DNA of 31,514 nt from UBA822 sp036336795 (GCA_036336795.1 JAYZFL010000021.1:1-31514); one strand, 5' to 3'; positions 17,799-26,851 are shown, numbered from the stretch's first letter. Translations and numbers: made by a program. Notes: generated from the letters alone by a model not told the origin.

Positions 17799-18614
17799 GT
17801 GAGTCGCCAATTTTCAGTTGTTCCCAGCACACCCGAGTTTCTCACCCGGATATTCGCCGGCGTCGGTCAGACGTCTAGCGAAGCTGTTGAGCACGCCGGC
17901 CAACTCGGACAACTAATCTGGAAAATGGGCATCTCAGTAGTCCGATTACGTGTTCCCGTTCGGATTATTCTTCAGGAGATTCGAGTTCTTGGGATGCAGA
18001 GCATTCCCATCGTACTCGTTGCCGCTGGGCTGATTGGAATCGTGACCAGTCAACAGGGCGGTTATCAGATGCAGAGCAATCTGCCGCTCTATGTCATGGG
18101 ATCGGTCGTGGTTGAGAGCGTGGTCTTGGAAATGGGCCCGGTTCTGACGGCGATCGTCATTATCGGCCGTGTCGGGGCCCGTATCACAGCTGAGCTCGGA
18201 ACGATGAAGGTGTCCGAGCAGATTGATGCGCTCTACTCTGTCGGTCGTGACCCGGTAGAGATTCTGGCCGCCCCGAAAGTCATCGCTATGATGATCTCAA
18301 TGCCTCTTCTAGTTGGAATGGCTAACCTCGTCGGCATATGGACAGGAATGGTGTCGGCACAGTATACGCTCGGTCTGGGCTCCGAGACATTTTTTTATGG
18401 TGCTCGGCTTTTTTGGCACTCCTATGACTTGTTCTACTCTCTACTCAAGGCGTTTGTATTCGGGGGCGTTATCCCCGTGATTGCGATCCACATGGGCCTC
18501 AGGACGACGGGTGGCGCCGAGGGGGTGGGAAGGACGACCACACAGTCTGTAGTATTCATGACCCTGACGATCCTGATTTGCGACGCCATGTTCCCACCTC
18601 TCTTTCTCCAATAG
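17799..18614 (+). CDS. mlaE: MlaE-family ABC permease of the phospholipid transport system
   Basis: This 271-residue inner-membrane permease of the Mla/MCE transporter moves phospholipids between inner and outer membranes. Characteristic segments are RVPVRIILQEIRVLGMQSIPIV, the GIVTSQQGGYQ stretch, VVESVVLEMGPVLTAIVIIGRVGARITAELGTMKVSEQIDAL and the C-terminal hydrophobic helix ending FPPLFLQ. Five or six membrane spans are visible. The frame is open back to 17517, but I chose GTG 17799: the length then matches the family (about 260), GGAG lies 4 bases upstream, and the extra N-terminus would cover an intergenic hairpin. It is followed by mlaF after 8 bases and then mlaD. No mlaB or mlaC is seen here. 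Confidence 0.88.
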   Translation: MSRQFSVVPSTPEFLTRIFAGVGQTSSEAVEHAGQLGQLIWKMGISVVRLRVPVRIILQEIRVLGMQSIPIVLVAAGLIGIVTSQQGGYQMQSNLPLYVMGSVVVESVVLEMGPVLTAIVIIGRVGARITAELGTMKVSEQIDALYSVGRDPVEILAAPKVIAMMISMPLLVGMANLVGIWTGMVSAQYTLGLGSETFFYGARLFWHSYDLFYSLLKAFVFGGVIPVIAIHMGLRTTGGAEGVGRTTTQSVVFMTLTILICDAMFPPLFLQ

Positions 18615-18622
18615 GCTTGATT

Positions 18623-19429
18623 GTGGCTGCTTCGGGAAACGGGTTGGAACCAGTCATTGAGTATCGGAATGTCTTCAAGGCTTTCGACATACCCGTACTC
18701 TCAGGGGTCAGTCTTTCTGTGCACGCCGGAGAGATGTTCGCACTGTTTGGACCGTCTGGAACCGGCAAGAGCGTGCTCCTCAAGACGACACTTGGCCTGA
18801 TTACGCCGGATAGGGGAGATGTACGGGTGGCTGGAGAGTCGGTGTATTTTGGGGGGCGACACGTCGTCGAGCGTATCCGGGAGAAGGTCGGCTACGTATT
18901 CCAATACGCGGCCCTCTTTGACTCGTTCACCGTCTTCGAAAATATCGAGATTGGGATTCCGGAGGCCAGACTGAAACGTATGAGCCGGGCCGAGGTTCGT
19001 CGTAGCGCCTGCGAGTGCTTGGAGCTTGTGAATCTCGAACCTACTCAGGTTCTGGGGAAGTTGCCCGCTGAACTCTCCGGGGGTATGAAAAAGAGAGTGG
19101 GGATCGCGAGAGCTATTGCCGGACGACCCGATATTCTCCTGTGGGATGAACCGACGACAGGACTCGATCCAGTGAACACTGTGGCGATTGTGAGGTTGAT
19201 CACGCAGCTTTCTGAGGAGCTACATGTGACTTCACTTCTTGTCACTCACGATATCCAAGGTGGCTTGGAGATGTGTGACAGGGTCGCGATGCTTGAGGGT
19301 GGTGTGATTCGCTTTTGCGGATCACCTGAGGCTTTCAGCGAGAGTAACGATGCTGTGGTTAGGGCGTTCTCGGATCGTGAGGCTGCGAAAGACGCCCTAG
19401 ATGCACTGGACGCGCTGGACGTTCGATAA
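18623..19429 (+). CDS. mlaF: MlaF-family ABC transporter ATP-binding protein
   Basis: This ATPase of 268 residues powers the Mla system. All motifs are present: Walker A GPSGTGKSV, the Q-loop region YVFQYAALFDSFTVFENI, ABC signature LSGGMKKRVGIARA, Walker B ILLWDEPTTGLDP and H-loop VTHDIQG. The start is uncertain. GTG 18623 follows the mlaE stop by 8 bases; TTG 18617 or an overlapping ATG at 18578 are possible. The protein ends in a short alanine/leucine/aspartate tail with a repeated DAL unit, absent from the core family. Co-transcribed with mlaE and mlaD. Confidence 0.92.
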   Translation: MAASGNGLEPVIEYRNVFKAFDIPVLSGVSLSVHAGEMFALFGPSGTGKSVLLKTTLGLITPDRGDVRVAGESVYFGGRHVVERIREKVGYVFQYAALFDSFTVFENIEIGIPEARLKRMSRAEVRRSACECLELVNLEPTQVLGKLPAELSGGMKKRVGIARAIAGRPDILLWDEPTTGLDPVNTVAIVRLITQLSEELHVTSLLVTHDIQGGLEMCDRVAMLEGGVIRFCGSPEAFSESNDAVVRAFSDREAAKDALDALDALDVR

Positions 19430-19456
19430 ACGGGTAGTCCACGAGGGAGAATCATA

Positions 19457-20413
19457 TTGGCGACGGACGACAATCAAGGACTCACCGACGAGCAGATTTT
19501 CAACGCCGTTCCTAAACAAGCTGGTGCACGGAATATGCGAATCGGCGTCTTCGTGCTAATCGGATTGGTGGCGAGTGTCTATCTTCTTTACCTCCTGACT
19601 GACCCGGCTACGTTCCGAGGGCGCTATAAGGTTACGACGAGCGTCGAGAACGTGATGGGGCTGCGCAAGGGTGATCCGGTTCAAATGCGTGGTGTGAACG
19701 TCGGACGTGTGCATGATTTTGATCTCGATCGTGATAGTGAAAACGTTGTCATCGTGCTTGAGGTGGAAGGCGAGTGGAGAATTCCTGCTGGGTCCACGAC
19801 TCAACTCGTGACTCCCGGTATCATGGCTCCCAGAACTGTGGAAATTCTTCCCGGGCCTGGTCCCGGAGAGATTCCGGCCGGTGGATCACTCCCGGGTTCT
19901 GTTGTGAAGGGGCTGCTTGACGATACGGAATCCCTGGGGGCAAAGGGACAGCAGGCACTCGATCGTATAACCGCTTTGCTTTCCGATTCGACGGTCGGCG
20001 CGTTGGAGACCAGCGCACTCGAGTTGCGAGCACTCTTGACGGAGCTGGCCGACCTCATGGGATCGGAAAGTGCCGATCTCGAGAATCTCATCGAGTCCCT
20101 TAATGAAGCCGCTGTGGGAATCGCTGACGTCGCGGGATCTGGTCCTGCGTTAACGGAAGACATCACCAGGACCGTGTCTCGAGCGGATTCACTAATGAGA
20201 CGCTTGAACACGACTACAGATCGCTTCGATCGTGCCGCGACGTCACTGGGGACAATTCTCGATCGGATTGAGCGAGGTGAAGGTACCCTGGGTCAACTCT
20301 CAGCGAACGACACCCTGTTCGTGAGTCTCACGGCAGCGATCGCGAGCGCGCGTCTCCTGATGGATGATTTTATGGAAAACCCGGGTCGCTACATCAATGT
20401 CTCAATTTTCTGA
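19457..20413 (+). CDS. mlaD: MlaD-family MCE protein
   Basis: This 318-residue substrate-binding component is anchored by one transmembrane helix (about residues 27-48, RIGVFVLIGLVASVYLLYLL). The MCE domain follows at about 55-130, with VMGLRKGDPVQMRGVNVGRV, an EWRIPAGSTTQLVT segment and a PRTVEILPGPG loop. The C-terminal half (about 150-300) is helical with heptad-like spacing, as in longer MCE proteins that form tubes. The start is TTG at 19457, with GGGAGA 7 bases upstream. The last gene of the mlaEFD set, it is convergent with the fusion protein gene, leaving 62 bases. Confidence 0.9.
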   Translation: MATDDNQGLTDEQIFNAVPKQAGARNMRIGVFVLIGLVASVYLLYLLTDPATFRGRYKVTTSVENVMGLRKGDPVQMRGVNVGRVHDFDLDRDSENVVIVLEVEGEWRIPAGSTTQLVTPGIMAPRTVEILPGPGPGEIPAGGSLPGSVVKGLLDDTESLGAKGQQALDRITALLSDSTVGALETSALELRALLTELADLMGSESADLENLIESLNEAAVGIADVAGSGPALTEDITRTVSRADSLMRRLNTTTDRFDRAATSLGTILDRIERGEGTLGQLSANDTLFVSLTAAIASARLLMDDFMENPGRYINVSIF

Positions 20414-20459
20414 TCTCGGAATTGACTCCGAGTTCAGAGGATTGAAGATGTGAGTGGCT

Positions 20460-20486
20460 CGGGCGGGTATTTAATTTACCAGCCCG
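20460..20486. terminator. hairpin between convergent mlaD and the fusion-protein gene
   Basis: CGGGC (20460-20464) pairs with GCCCG (20482-20486), then one mismatch, then GGTA/TACC (20466-20469, 20477-20480). The loop has 7 bases. It overlaps the stop codon of the minus-strand gene. A second, 6-base-pair hairpin lies at 20415-20432. Neither has a T-tract. Confidence 0.45.
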
Positions 20487-23400
20487 GGGCGATCGAGAAG
20501 CCCCAGTGATTGCCCTTGATAGGTCGCTGGAACGGGTGCGCCCAATACACCTCCAAGACCAGGAAGCCGAGGACGTTGAACCGTGCTCCAAATCCGGTTG
20601 AGAAGACCGGGACTCGCTGATCACCTGATCGCACGAATTCAAAGTCCACTTCGTCCATGTCGTTGAACGCCAAACCCGCGTCCGAGAAAAGGAAGATCTC
20701 GGTCGGCAGATAAGGGAAGTTGATCAGACCGAAGCGAGGAACACCTAGAAGGGGCACACGCACCTCGAAGTTGGCTACTCCGAGTCGGTGACCAAAGAGA
20801 CGGTCGAAACCGGGACACGTTCCAGAAACTGCGCCTGAGCTATCGCACTCTTCCGGCACGAAGGATTCGAACGCGTAGCCCCTGATGAACGTTTCGTAAC
20901 CGAGGAAGTAGGGTTGGATGGCTGCTGTGGTACGGTTCGTGTCCAGATTGTTTCCATATCGTCCGAAGTGAAGCCCTCGGATAGCAAATGTGATGTCGTT
21001 ACTTGGGCTCAGGTATCGCCTAAAGTCCGCCACGACAGACGTAAAGTTTTCGGTGCCGACAGACGGGCCGACTTCCAGGCGAAAGCGGCCACCACTTACC
21101 GGTGACACAAAGGCTGAATTCGAGTTGTCACCTACAAGGGCAATTGAGACAGACGCGAGATTCACCGGATCCCGTGAGCAGTTCGAGTAGAACCCGCCCT
21201 GATTGCCCGAATCCGAGCTCGAACACTTCGGGAGCGACGTCCGCTGGGGATTTGCTGCAAGGCGACCGTATGGGTCTAGGACGTAGGTGTCCTGCTCGAG
21301 GTCGAACGAGATTCGCTGTACGCCGAGGTTGGTCTCCACTCGCCTAGTAGTTGAAAAAGGGTAAGCCGCCATCACGCTTGTCTGGTTTAGGAAGATGCGG
21401 TGGCGAATTTGCTCGATCCGCGTGTTTCCGTTCGGTTCCATTCCGAAGGATTGGTACCCCATCAGGTACACGAGTCGTCCACCGGAAGCCCCCCAGTTGA
21501 GCCGTCTTTCCTGGTTCACATAAAAAACTTGGCCACCGACGTCTTTCAACGTCCCCTGTGCCAGTACGGACACCCCGAGTTGCCGATTTCCGAGCATATC
21601 GCTGAAGTACGCTGAGGCTCCTCCCGAAGCGTAGCTCCCAAACCGATCTGTACCGAAACCGACATTAGGTTGGCCCACAAAGTCGAGGGATAGCTCTGAG
21701 TTATAGTCAACTGCGTTTTCGGCGAGATAGGTTCCCGTCGGCATGAGACCGGTCAGGGGATCCGAAAGGTAATTCGCAATTCTACTCGATCTCGATGGTA
21801 CCGTGGGCGGTAGAATCCGACCGGGGTTCAGTTCAAAAGATGTGACGACGTCCTCGCCACCCACGTCGGCTTCACCCGCCTGCAGACTGTAAACATGGAA
21901 CTCGAAGGTATCGAACACCGAGAAAAGGATGGTCCCCGCTTCCCGGGCGACTGAGAACGCCGGAGACATACTCGTGATTCCACTCACAGCGGTCTGGAGC
22001 CTGCTGATCCTGCGCACGTCGGCGGTCCTGAACGCGTACTGATAGATGTCGCTAAAGCCATCCTGGTCAGAGACGAAATAGATACTCCGTCCGTCCGGAG
22101 CATATTGCGGGTTTATGTGTTTCCCGGCTCCGAACACTTTAAGTGTCGTTACTTGAGTAGTTTCGAAGTCTAGGAAGGCAAGTAGGGGATTCTCGTATTC
22201 CAGTGATTCAAAATTTGTAGTCAGGCCACGGTCCGAGACGAACGCGATCGTAGATCCGTCCGGAGACCATGTCGGTTGAAAATCCGAGTATTTGTCGTCC
22301 GTAAGCTGTCGGACAGCCCCTGTCGTGACATCCCATGAGTAGATGTCACTCACGCCTCCATTCATTCCCGAAAAGGCGATGTATTGGCCGTCGGGAGACC
22401 ATGTCGGACTTGTGATCGCCCCGATTCCTTCCAAGTCGATCTTCTTCTCGATGTCCCCGCTTTCGACATCGACGATTGCCAGTTCGTTGTCTCCTTGGGC
22501 GAACACGGTGAAAACAAATTTCGATGCGTCAGGTGACCAATCACCCGCGGAATCGATGAAGCGGAGCGCATCGAAATGAGGGTCAGCATTTGCACTGACG
22601 AGTTTTCGCTCAATCTCACCGGTACGCGCATCTGCGATATAGAGTTCGATCCCGAAAAGATCCTTTTCCGACAGAAATGCCACCCAGCGCCCGTCAGGGC
22701 TCACCGATGGCGAAACGTTTTGAGTGCCCGCACCAGTAGACGGGGCGAGAAGCAGTGCTCCCGACTCACCCGGAGCTTGTCTTCCTGCCATCAGGGGGAG
22801 GTACTCACTCTCGACAGCTTCTCGCCAGTCTGCGGAGAGACTGTCGGAGGTTGTTCCGAGGACCATTTCGATCGCAGGCTCCCATCCAACACGGAGTGCT
22901 CTTCGGAAGAGATTCACGATCTGTTCGTCCCCGTACCTGCCTCCGACGTAGGCCCATAGGGCTTCACCGAAGCGATATGGGAAGAACCGGGTCTCAGTTG
23001 TCATCTGGCTGATGGTGGGAAGATCCTCTCTGCGGATGGCGTCCCTCAGCCACATCGCAGTAAGGGGGTCTTCGCGACCCACCGATAGGTACTCGGCCAT
23101 CCCTTCGATTAGCCACAGAGGTAGGAGCGACAGGCCACGGATTCCCGCTCCCGCACGGCCCTGAGCGATATTGTACTGAAACGCATGAACGAGTTCGTGT
23201 CCCAGAACATGATCGGTAGCCGCGTACGATCCCGTCAGCGGCATGATCACCCGGTTCTTGAGGGACTCAGTGACGCCCCCAATTCCTTCGCTCAGTTGTC
23301 CCGACAACGTGTTAGTCTGTTGGAAATCCGGATGATCGGCGTAAAGAATGAGTGGTTTGGGACGCTCGAACTCGTGCTGAAACAAGCGGGCGAAACGCTC

Positions 23401-23643
23401 GTACCAGCGCTCCCCCATCCGGGCGGCGTCCTCGACGGCTTCCCCTTCTTCGGGATAGAAGTGAATCTCGAAGTGGGGTGTGTTCAAAATCTTGAAGTCG
23501 AATGTCTCGTATTGAACCTTGTTGCGGCCGAAATACTGGCCGAACGCCGGATCTGGGAGGGCAACTAGGGAAAAAATAGCCACAAAACTGACAACAAAAG
23601 CCATTGTTGTTCCAAGGCTCCGAGTCCCACTATAGCACTTCAT
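20476..23643 (-). CDS. zinc-protease / PD40 beta-propeller / Omp85-like barrel fusion protein
   Basis: The precursor is 1055 residues. A signal peptide (about 1-35, ending AFG-Q) is followed by a peptidase-MA-like domain (about 45-260) with HELVH (H149, E150, H153) and a downstream WLIEGMAEY (E180), the gluzincin zinc-site pattern. Four PD40/TolB-type repeats with xSPDGxxIAF signatures cover about 300-560. The last 400 residues are rich in alternating beta strands. They contain FIRGYAF (R921-Y923), like the conserved RGF/RGY loop-6 motif of Omp85 barrels, and end with strands and a terminal aromatic (APGW), as in outer-membrane proteins. No POTRA domain is evident. The start ATG at 23643 has GAGG about 6 bases upstream. 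It could process or present periplasmic substrates, or act as its own exporter; both ideas are inference. Confidence 0.82.
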   Translation of the reverse strand: MKCYSGTRSLGTTMAFVVSFVAIFSLVALPDPAFGQYFGRNKVQYETFDFKILNTPHFEIHFYPEEGEAVEDAARMGERWYERFARLFQHEFERPKPLILYADHPDFQQTNTLSGQLSEGIGGVTESLKNRVIMPLTGSYAATDHVLGHELVHAFQYNIAQGRAGAGIRGLSLLPLWLIEGMAEYLSVGREDPLTAMWLRDAIRREDLPTISQMTTETRFFPYRFGEALWAYVGGRYGDEQIVNLFRRALRVGWEPAIEMVLGTTSDSLSADWREAVESEYLPLMAGRQAPGESGALLLAPSTGAGTQNVSPSVSPDGRWVAFLSEKDLFGIELYIADARTGEIERKLVSANADPHFDALRFIDSAGDWSPDASKFVFTVFAQGDNELAIVDVESGDIEKKIDLEGIGAITSPTWSPDGQYIAFSGMNGGVSDIYSWDVTTGAVRQLTDDKYSDFQPTWSPDGSTIAFVSDRGLTTNFESLEYENPLLAFLDFETTQVTTLKVFGAGKHINPQYAPDGRSIYFVSDQDGFSDIYQYAFRTADVRRISRLQTAVSGITSMSPAFSVAREAGTILFSVFDTFEFHVYSLQAGEADVGGEDVVTSFELNPGRILPPTVPSRSSRIANYLSDPLTGLMPTGTYLAENAVDYNSELSLDFVGQPNVGFGTDRFGSYASGGASAYFSDMLGNRQLGVSVLAQGTLKDVGGQVFYVNQERRLNWGASGGRLVYLMGYQSFGMEPNGNTRIEQIRHRIFLNQTSVMAAYPFSTTRRVETNLGVQRISFDLEQDTYVLDPYGRLAANPQRTSLPKCSSSDSGNQGGFYSNCSRDPVNLASVSIALVGDNSNSAFVSPVSGGRFRLEVGPSVGTENFTSVVADFRRYLSPSNDITFAIRGLHFGRYGNNLDTNRTTAAIQPYFLGYETFIRGYAFESFVPEECDSSGAVSGTCPGFDRLFGHRLGVANFEVRVPLLGVPRFGLINFPYLPTEIFLFSDAGLAFNDMDEVDFEFVRSGDQRVPVFSTGFGARFNVLGFLVLEVYWAHPFQRPIKGNHWGFSIAPGW

Positions 23644-23899
23644 TAACCACCTCGATTTCAGTTTTTTCGACCCTCGTTACCTTAAACCTACCACCTCCGG
23701 ATGTCCTATTCCAATCGAGCTCCCGGTGTTCCTCGTCCGCGCAAGCTGTTGTACCCACTTACAAGTAACCTCTTGCAGGGCCATTGAGTTTCTTCCACCC
23801 TTTACTGCGACACCGTGCTTGTGCAAGATTCTTGCCTAGAGTCTGCTGAAGCGTCTTGGATTCTACTCGCATATGATCTCATACTCATACGGAGGACAC
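23644..23899. promoter_or_regulatory. divergent intergenic region with overlapping palindromes
   Basis: This 256-base region lies between two divergently read genes and has no credible ORF. CTTGTGCAAG (23818-23827) overlaps a perfect GCAAGA-T-TCTTGC palindrome (23823-23835). The pair could be an operator for the downstream sialidase-like operon. No promoter fits well. Confidence 0.3.
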
Positions 23900-25144
23900 A
23901 TGCCATCCTTCGGGTTCAGGGTTTTCGCTTTATCCATGTTCTGCGCCTCGTGTGTTGGCGTGGACACCAACTCATTCGTCCTAGGTGAGCTAGAGTCGTT
24001 GGACCCGCCACTTGAAGAGGGCAGTCTCTGGCCAGCGCTGTCCGTAAACGGAGACGAGATCGTCCTGAGTTGGCAAGAGAGTGACGATGGAGAATCGTGG
24101 TTCGTTAAAACAGCGACGATGAGTGAAGTCGGGTGGAGTCCGGCTCATACAGTGGCCCAGTCAGAGCCCCAGCGTCAATTTTTCGTTAATTGGGCGGACT
24201 TCGCCTCGGTCCGACCAGTGGGAGACGGTATCCTGTCGGCTCACTGGCTAGTTCGAGGCCCGGCCGGGGGTTACGACTACGGAATTCGGTTCGCGACGTC
24301 CACAGACAAGGGAGCTACGTGGACGGAGCCGTGGACACCTCATGAGGACGGCACAGCCACAGAGCACGGCTTCGTCTCCAAATTTCCACTCTTAGGTGGG
24401 GGGATGGGTATGGTGTGGCTGGATGGGCGAAATACCCTAGGTGGACATGGTAGCGGTGGTGAGACTTCACGCGGTGCGATGACCTTACGTTATCGGTCGA
24501 TTGGAGGGAACGGAGTACCAGGGCCGGAGGAACTCGTCGATGAGAGCATTTGTGACTGCTGTCAGACGGATGCCGCGATGACTTCCCTGGGTCCGGTTGT
24601 GGTCTACCGTGACCGCACGAATGAGGAGATCCGTGACATCTACGTTACGAGATTGGTGGACGGAAAGTGGACCCCAGGTACTCCTGTACACGAAGATCTC
24701 TGGGTGATTCCGGCCTGTCCGGTCAACGGACCTGCCGTTGCGGCGATGGATCAAGATGTGGCAGTCGCGTGGTTTACGGGTGGGCAAGACGATCCCAGAG
24801 TCCAAGTCGTGTTTTCGGGGGACACGGGTGAGACATTCGGACTACCAACTCGGGTGGATGACGGCAACCCTCTCGGGCGTGTCGACGTTGTTCTTTTGCG
24901 GGACGGAACGGCCCTGGTGGCTTGGATGGAGCGAAAGCCGGACGGTGCAGAAGTCCGTGTCCGCCGTGTGACGCCTGAGGGTGGAGCGAGTTCAGTCGCC
25001 GTCGTGACGACGACCTCTCCTGGACGTGATAGTGGATTTCCACAGATGATTCAAGATGCAAAAGGACGGGTAGTGTTTGCCTGGACGCAGACCGGGGATG
25101 CCTCTCAGATACGGATGGCGAGAACGGTGGAGAGCTTTGAATGA
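23900..25144 (+). CDS. sialidase-like beta-propeller lipoprotein with a CxCC motif
   Basis: The protein is 414 residues from the ATG at 23900, which has GGAGG about 4 bases upstream. The export signal ends in FCASC (C18 is a possible lipid-attachment site; the lipobox is atypical). The body consists of repeated beta-strands with Asp-box-like turns (STDKGATW, SGDTGETFG), as in sialidase/BNR-repeat propellers. I do not see a complete sialidase catalytic set of three arginines and a Tyr/Glu pair, so glycosidase activity is doubtful. It carries CDCCQT (C218, C220, C221) and a fourth cysteine in ACPVNGP (C273). These could bind a metal or form disulfides. Its stop overlaps the tlpA-like start by 4 bases, suggesting that the two act together. 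Confidence 0.8.
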   Translation: MPSFGFRVFALSMFCASCVGVDTNSFVLGELESLDPPLEEGSLWPALSVNGDEIVLSWQESDDGESWFVKTATMSEVGWSPAHTVAQSEPQRQFFVNWADFASVRPVGDGILSAHWLVRGPAGGYDYGIRFATSTDKGATWTEPWTPHEDGTATEHGFVSKFPLLGGGMGMVWLDGRNTLGGHGSGGETSRGAMTLRYRSIGGNGVPGPEELVDESICDCCQTDAAMTSLGPVVVYRDRTNEEIRDIYVTRLVDGKWTPGTPVHEDLWVIPACPVNGPAVAAMDQDVAVAWFTGGQDDPRVQVVFSGDTGETFGLPTRVDDGNPLGRVDVVLLRDGTALVAWMERKPDGAEVRVRRVTPEGGASSVAVVTTTSPGRDSGFPQMIQDAKGRVVFAWTQTGDASQIRMARTVESFE

Positions 25145-25665
25145 TCAGTGAAAAGAATTTCTCTGGGCTGGCTTCGCTTTCCCTTTTGATCCCGCTGGCT
25201 ACTTGTACGACGGCCGAGGACCTGCGGCCGCCGGGAGTCAGCGATCCGGCACCTGACTTCGAGGCCGTCTCTTTCGAAGATAATCGTACGGTTTCACTGG
25301 CGGACTTCACGGGTGAAGTGGTCCTTGTGAATCTGTGGGCAACTTGGTGTGCACCTTGTCGCCTCGAGACACCGTATCTCCAAAAGGTCTACGAGGAAAA
25401 TCAAGAACGTGGTCTACGCATCGTGGGCATATCGGTCGACTCTGAAGCGTCCAGGGACGCCGTGGAATTTTTCCTTGAAGAGAACGGGGTCACGTACGAC
25501 ATCTTACTCGATCCGGATATGGTTTCTACCGACGTTTTTGCTGCAATCGGATTGCCGGCGACTTTTCTTATCGATCAAGAGGGGGTCATTCGCTTTAAGC
25601 GACTTGGCCCTATTTTGGAGGGTGACCCCGACTTCCTGGAGGCCCTGGAGCGTGCCCTGGATTGA
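25141..25665 (+). CDS. TlpA-like thiol-disulfide oxidoreductase
   Basis: This 174-residue extracytoplasmic thioredoxin-fold protein has an N-terminal hydrophobic segment (about 8-21) with C22 as a possible lipobox cysteine. A TlpA/AhpC-TSA domain follows at about 35-170 with the redox motif WCAPC (69-73), the GLRIVGISVD strand and a cis-proline loop (LPATFLID). It should reduce or exchange disulfides in the periplasm. The start overlaps the stop of the CxCC-containing gene in an ATGA arrangement, so it may keep those cysteines reduced or load a metal; this is inference from context. Confidence 0.9.
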   Translation: MISEKNFSGLASLSLLIPLATCTTAEDLRPPGVSDPAPDFEAVSFEDNRTVSLADFTGEVVLVNLWATWCAPCRLETPYLQKVYEENQERGLRIVGISVDSEASRDAVEFFLEENGVTYDILLDPDMVSTDVFAAIGLPATFLIDQEGVIRFKRLGPILEGDPDFLEALERALD

Positions 25666-25677
25666 TGGGCTGATCTT

Positions 25678-26796
25678 ATGACGGTCGACTCCGTATCCCG
25701 GTCTTTGGAATCGATCGAAACTCCAGCCGGTGTCGTCGATCTTTCCAGGGCGAAGGCCAATGCTGAGCGGGTCGCTGCGTATTGTAAAGATCATCGACTT
25801 TCCTGGCGCCCGCACATCAAGACCCACAAGTGTACATCTCTGGCGCGTATCCAGCTCGGGGTTGGGGTTGGGGGCTTGACGGTGGCAACACCCAGAGAGG
25901 CGGAGGTCATGGCTACCGTTTGTGATGATCTCCTCCTCGCCTATCCAATTATCGGTGATTCAAAACTGGACCGAGTTATGGGGTTGCCGGAAGGAGTCCG
26001 CATCACGGTAGGACTCGACTCCGAGGCGGTCCTGAGAGCTGTCGCTGCGGCTGCTGCTAGGGCTGGTCGGGTCGTCCGCATACTGGTGGAAGTTGACTTG
26101 GGCATGCGGCGGGTGGGCCTCGAAACCCCGGAGGAGGCTGTACAACTTGCGGGAATGGTCCGAGACCTTGATAGAGTCACATATGAAGGGCTGATGTTTT
26201 ATCCAGGACACATTCGTGTACCTCAGGAGGAACAATCTGCCGGATTACGGACCTTGGCTCGAGACCTCACGGCCGTTTTGGCCGCACTCGAAGATGCAGG
26301 ACTTTCCCCGAAGGTAGTGAGTGGGGGATCGACACCCACCATTTGGCGGAGCCACGAGATACCTGGTCTGACGGAAATCCGTCCCGGAACCTGTATCTTT
26401 TACGATCGAGAGGATCTTACGGTGGGGGTCGCCGGTGTGAAGGACATGGCGTACACCGTACTCGCGACCGTGGTGAGCACGTCGGTTTCGGGCCAGGCTG
26501 TGATTGACGCTGGTTCAAAGTCCCTGTCCAAAGAAGGTCGTGGTGCGGACCATGGGTTTGGCATCCTTCTCGAACATCCCGATGTCGTAGTGAGGCAACT
26601 TTCGGAAGAACACGGAGTGCTCGACATCACGAGTACCCACTGGCGGCCGCAGGTGGGAGACAGGGTACAGGTAATCCCGAATCACGTATGCGTATCCGTG
26701 AATCTGCAAGAACATCTTCTTGTTTTGTCAGAAGGAAGTGTCGAAGAATGGCCATTGGAAGCGAGAGGGAGAGATCCTTTTCTACCCGCCGCGTAG
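25678..26796 (+). CDS. PLP-dependent D-serine dehydratase / D-threonine aldolase-like enzyme
   Basis: This 372-residue fold-type III PLP enzyme has an alanine-racemase-like N-terminal barrel and a C-terminal beta domain. The PLP lysine sits in RPHIKTHK (K48). GMRRVG, VSGGSTPT and EIRPGTCIFYD match the family's phosphate-binding and interface segments. PNHVCVSV (H336, C338) gives the His-x-Cys pair used for zinc by eukaryotic-type D-serine dehydratases; D-threonine aldolases usually have His-x-Asp. D-serine breakdown to pyruvate and ammonia is therefore the better guess, but D-threonine or other 3-hydroxy-D-amino acids remain possible. The ATG at 25678 follows the tlpA-like stop by 12 bases, so it may share that operon. 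Confidence 0.88.
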   Translation: MTVDSVSRSLESIETPAGVVDLSRAKANAERVAAYCKDHRLSWRPHIKTHKCTSLARIQLGVGVGGLTVATPREAEVMATVCDDLLLAYPIIGDSKLDRVMGLPEGVRITVGLDSEAVLRAVAAAAARAGRVVRILVEVDLGMRRVGLETPEEAVQLAGMVRDLDRVTYEGLMFYPGHIRVPQEEQSAGLRTLARDLTAVLAALEDAGLSPKVVSGGSTPTIWRSHEIPGLTEIRPGTCIFYDREDLTVGVAGVKDMAYTVLATVVSTSVSGQAVIDAGSKSLSKEGRGADHGFGILLEHPDVVVRQLSEEHGVLDITSTHWRPQVGDRVQVIPNHVCVSVNLQEHLLVLSEGSVEEWPLEARGRDPFLPAA

Positions 26797-26851
26797 GGGT
26801 GAACTTCTTGAGGCGAATCGTGGCGGTCCAATTACAGGACTACCGGAGGGG

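Noticed and set aside
24774..25310. 178-residue minus-strand open frame over the sialidase/tlpA junction
   Set aside because: It overlaps two convincingly coding genes on the opposite strand and looks low-complexity.
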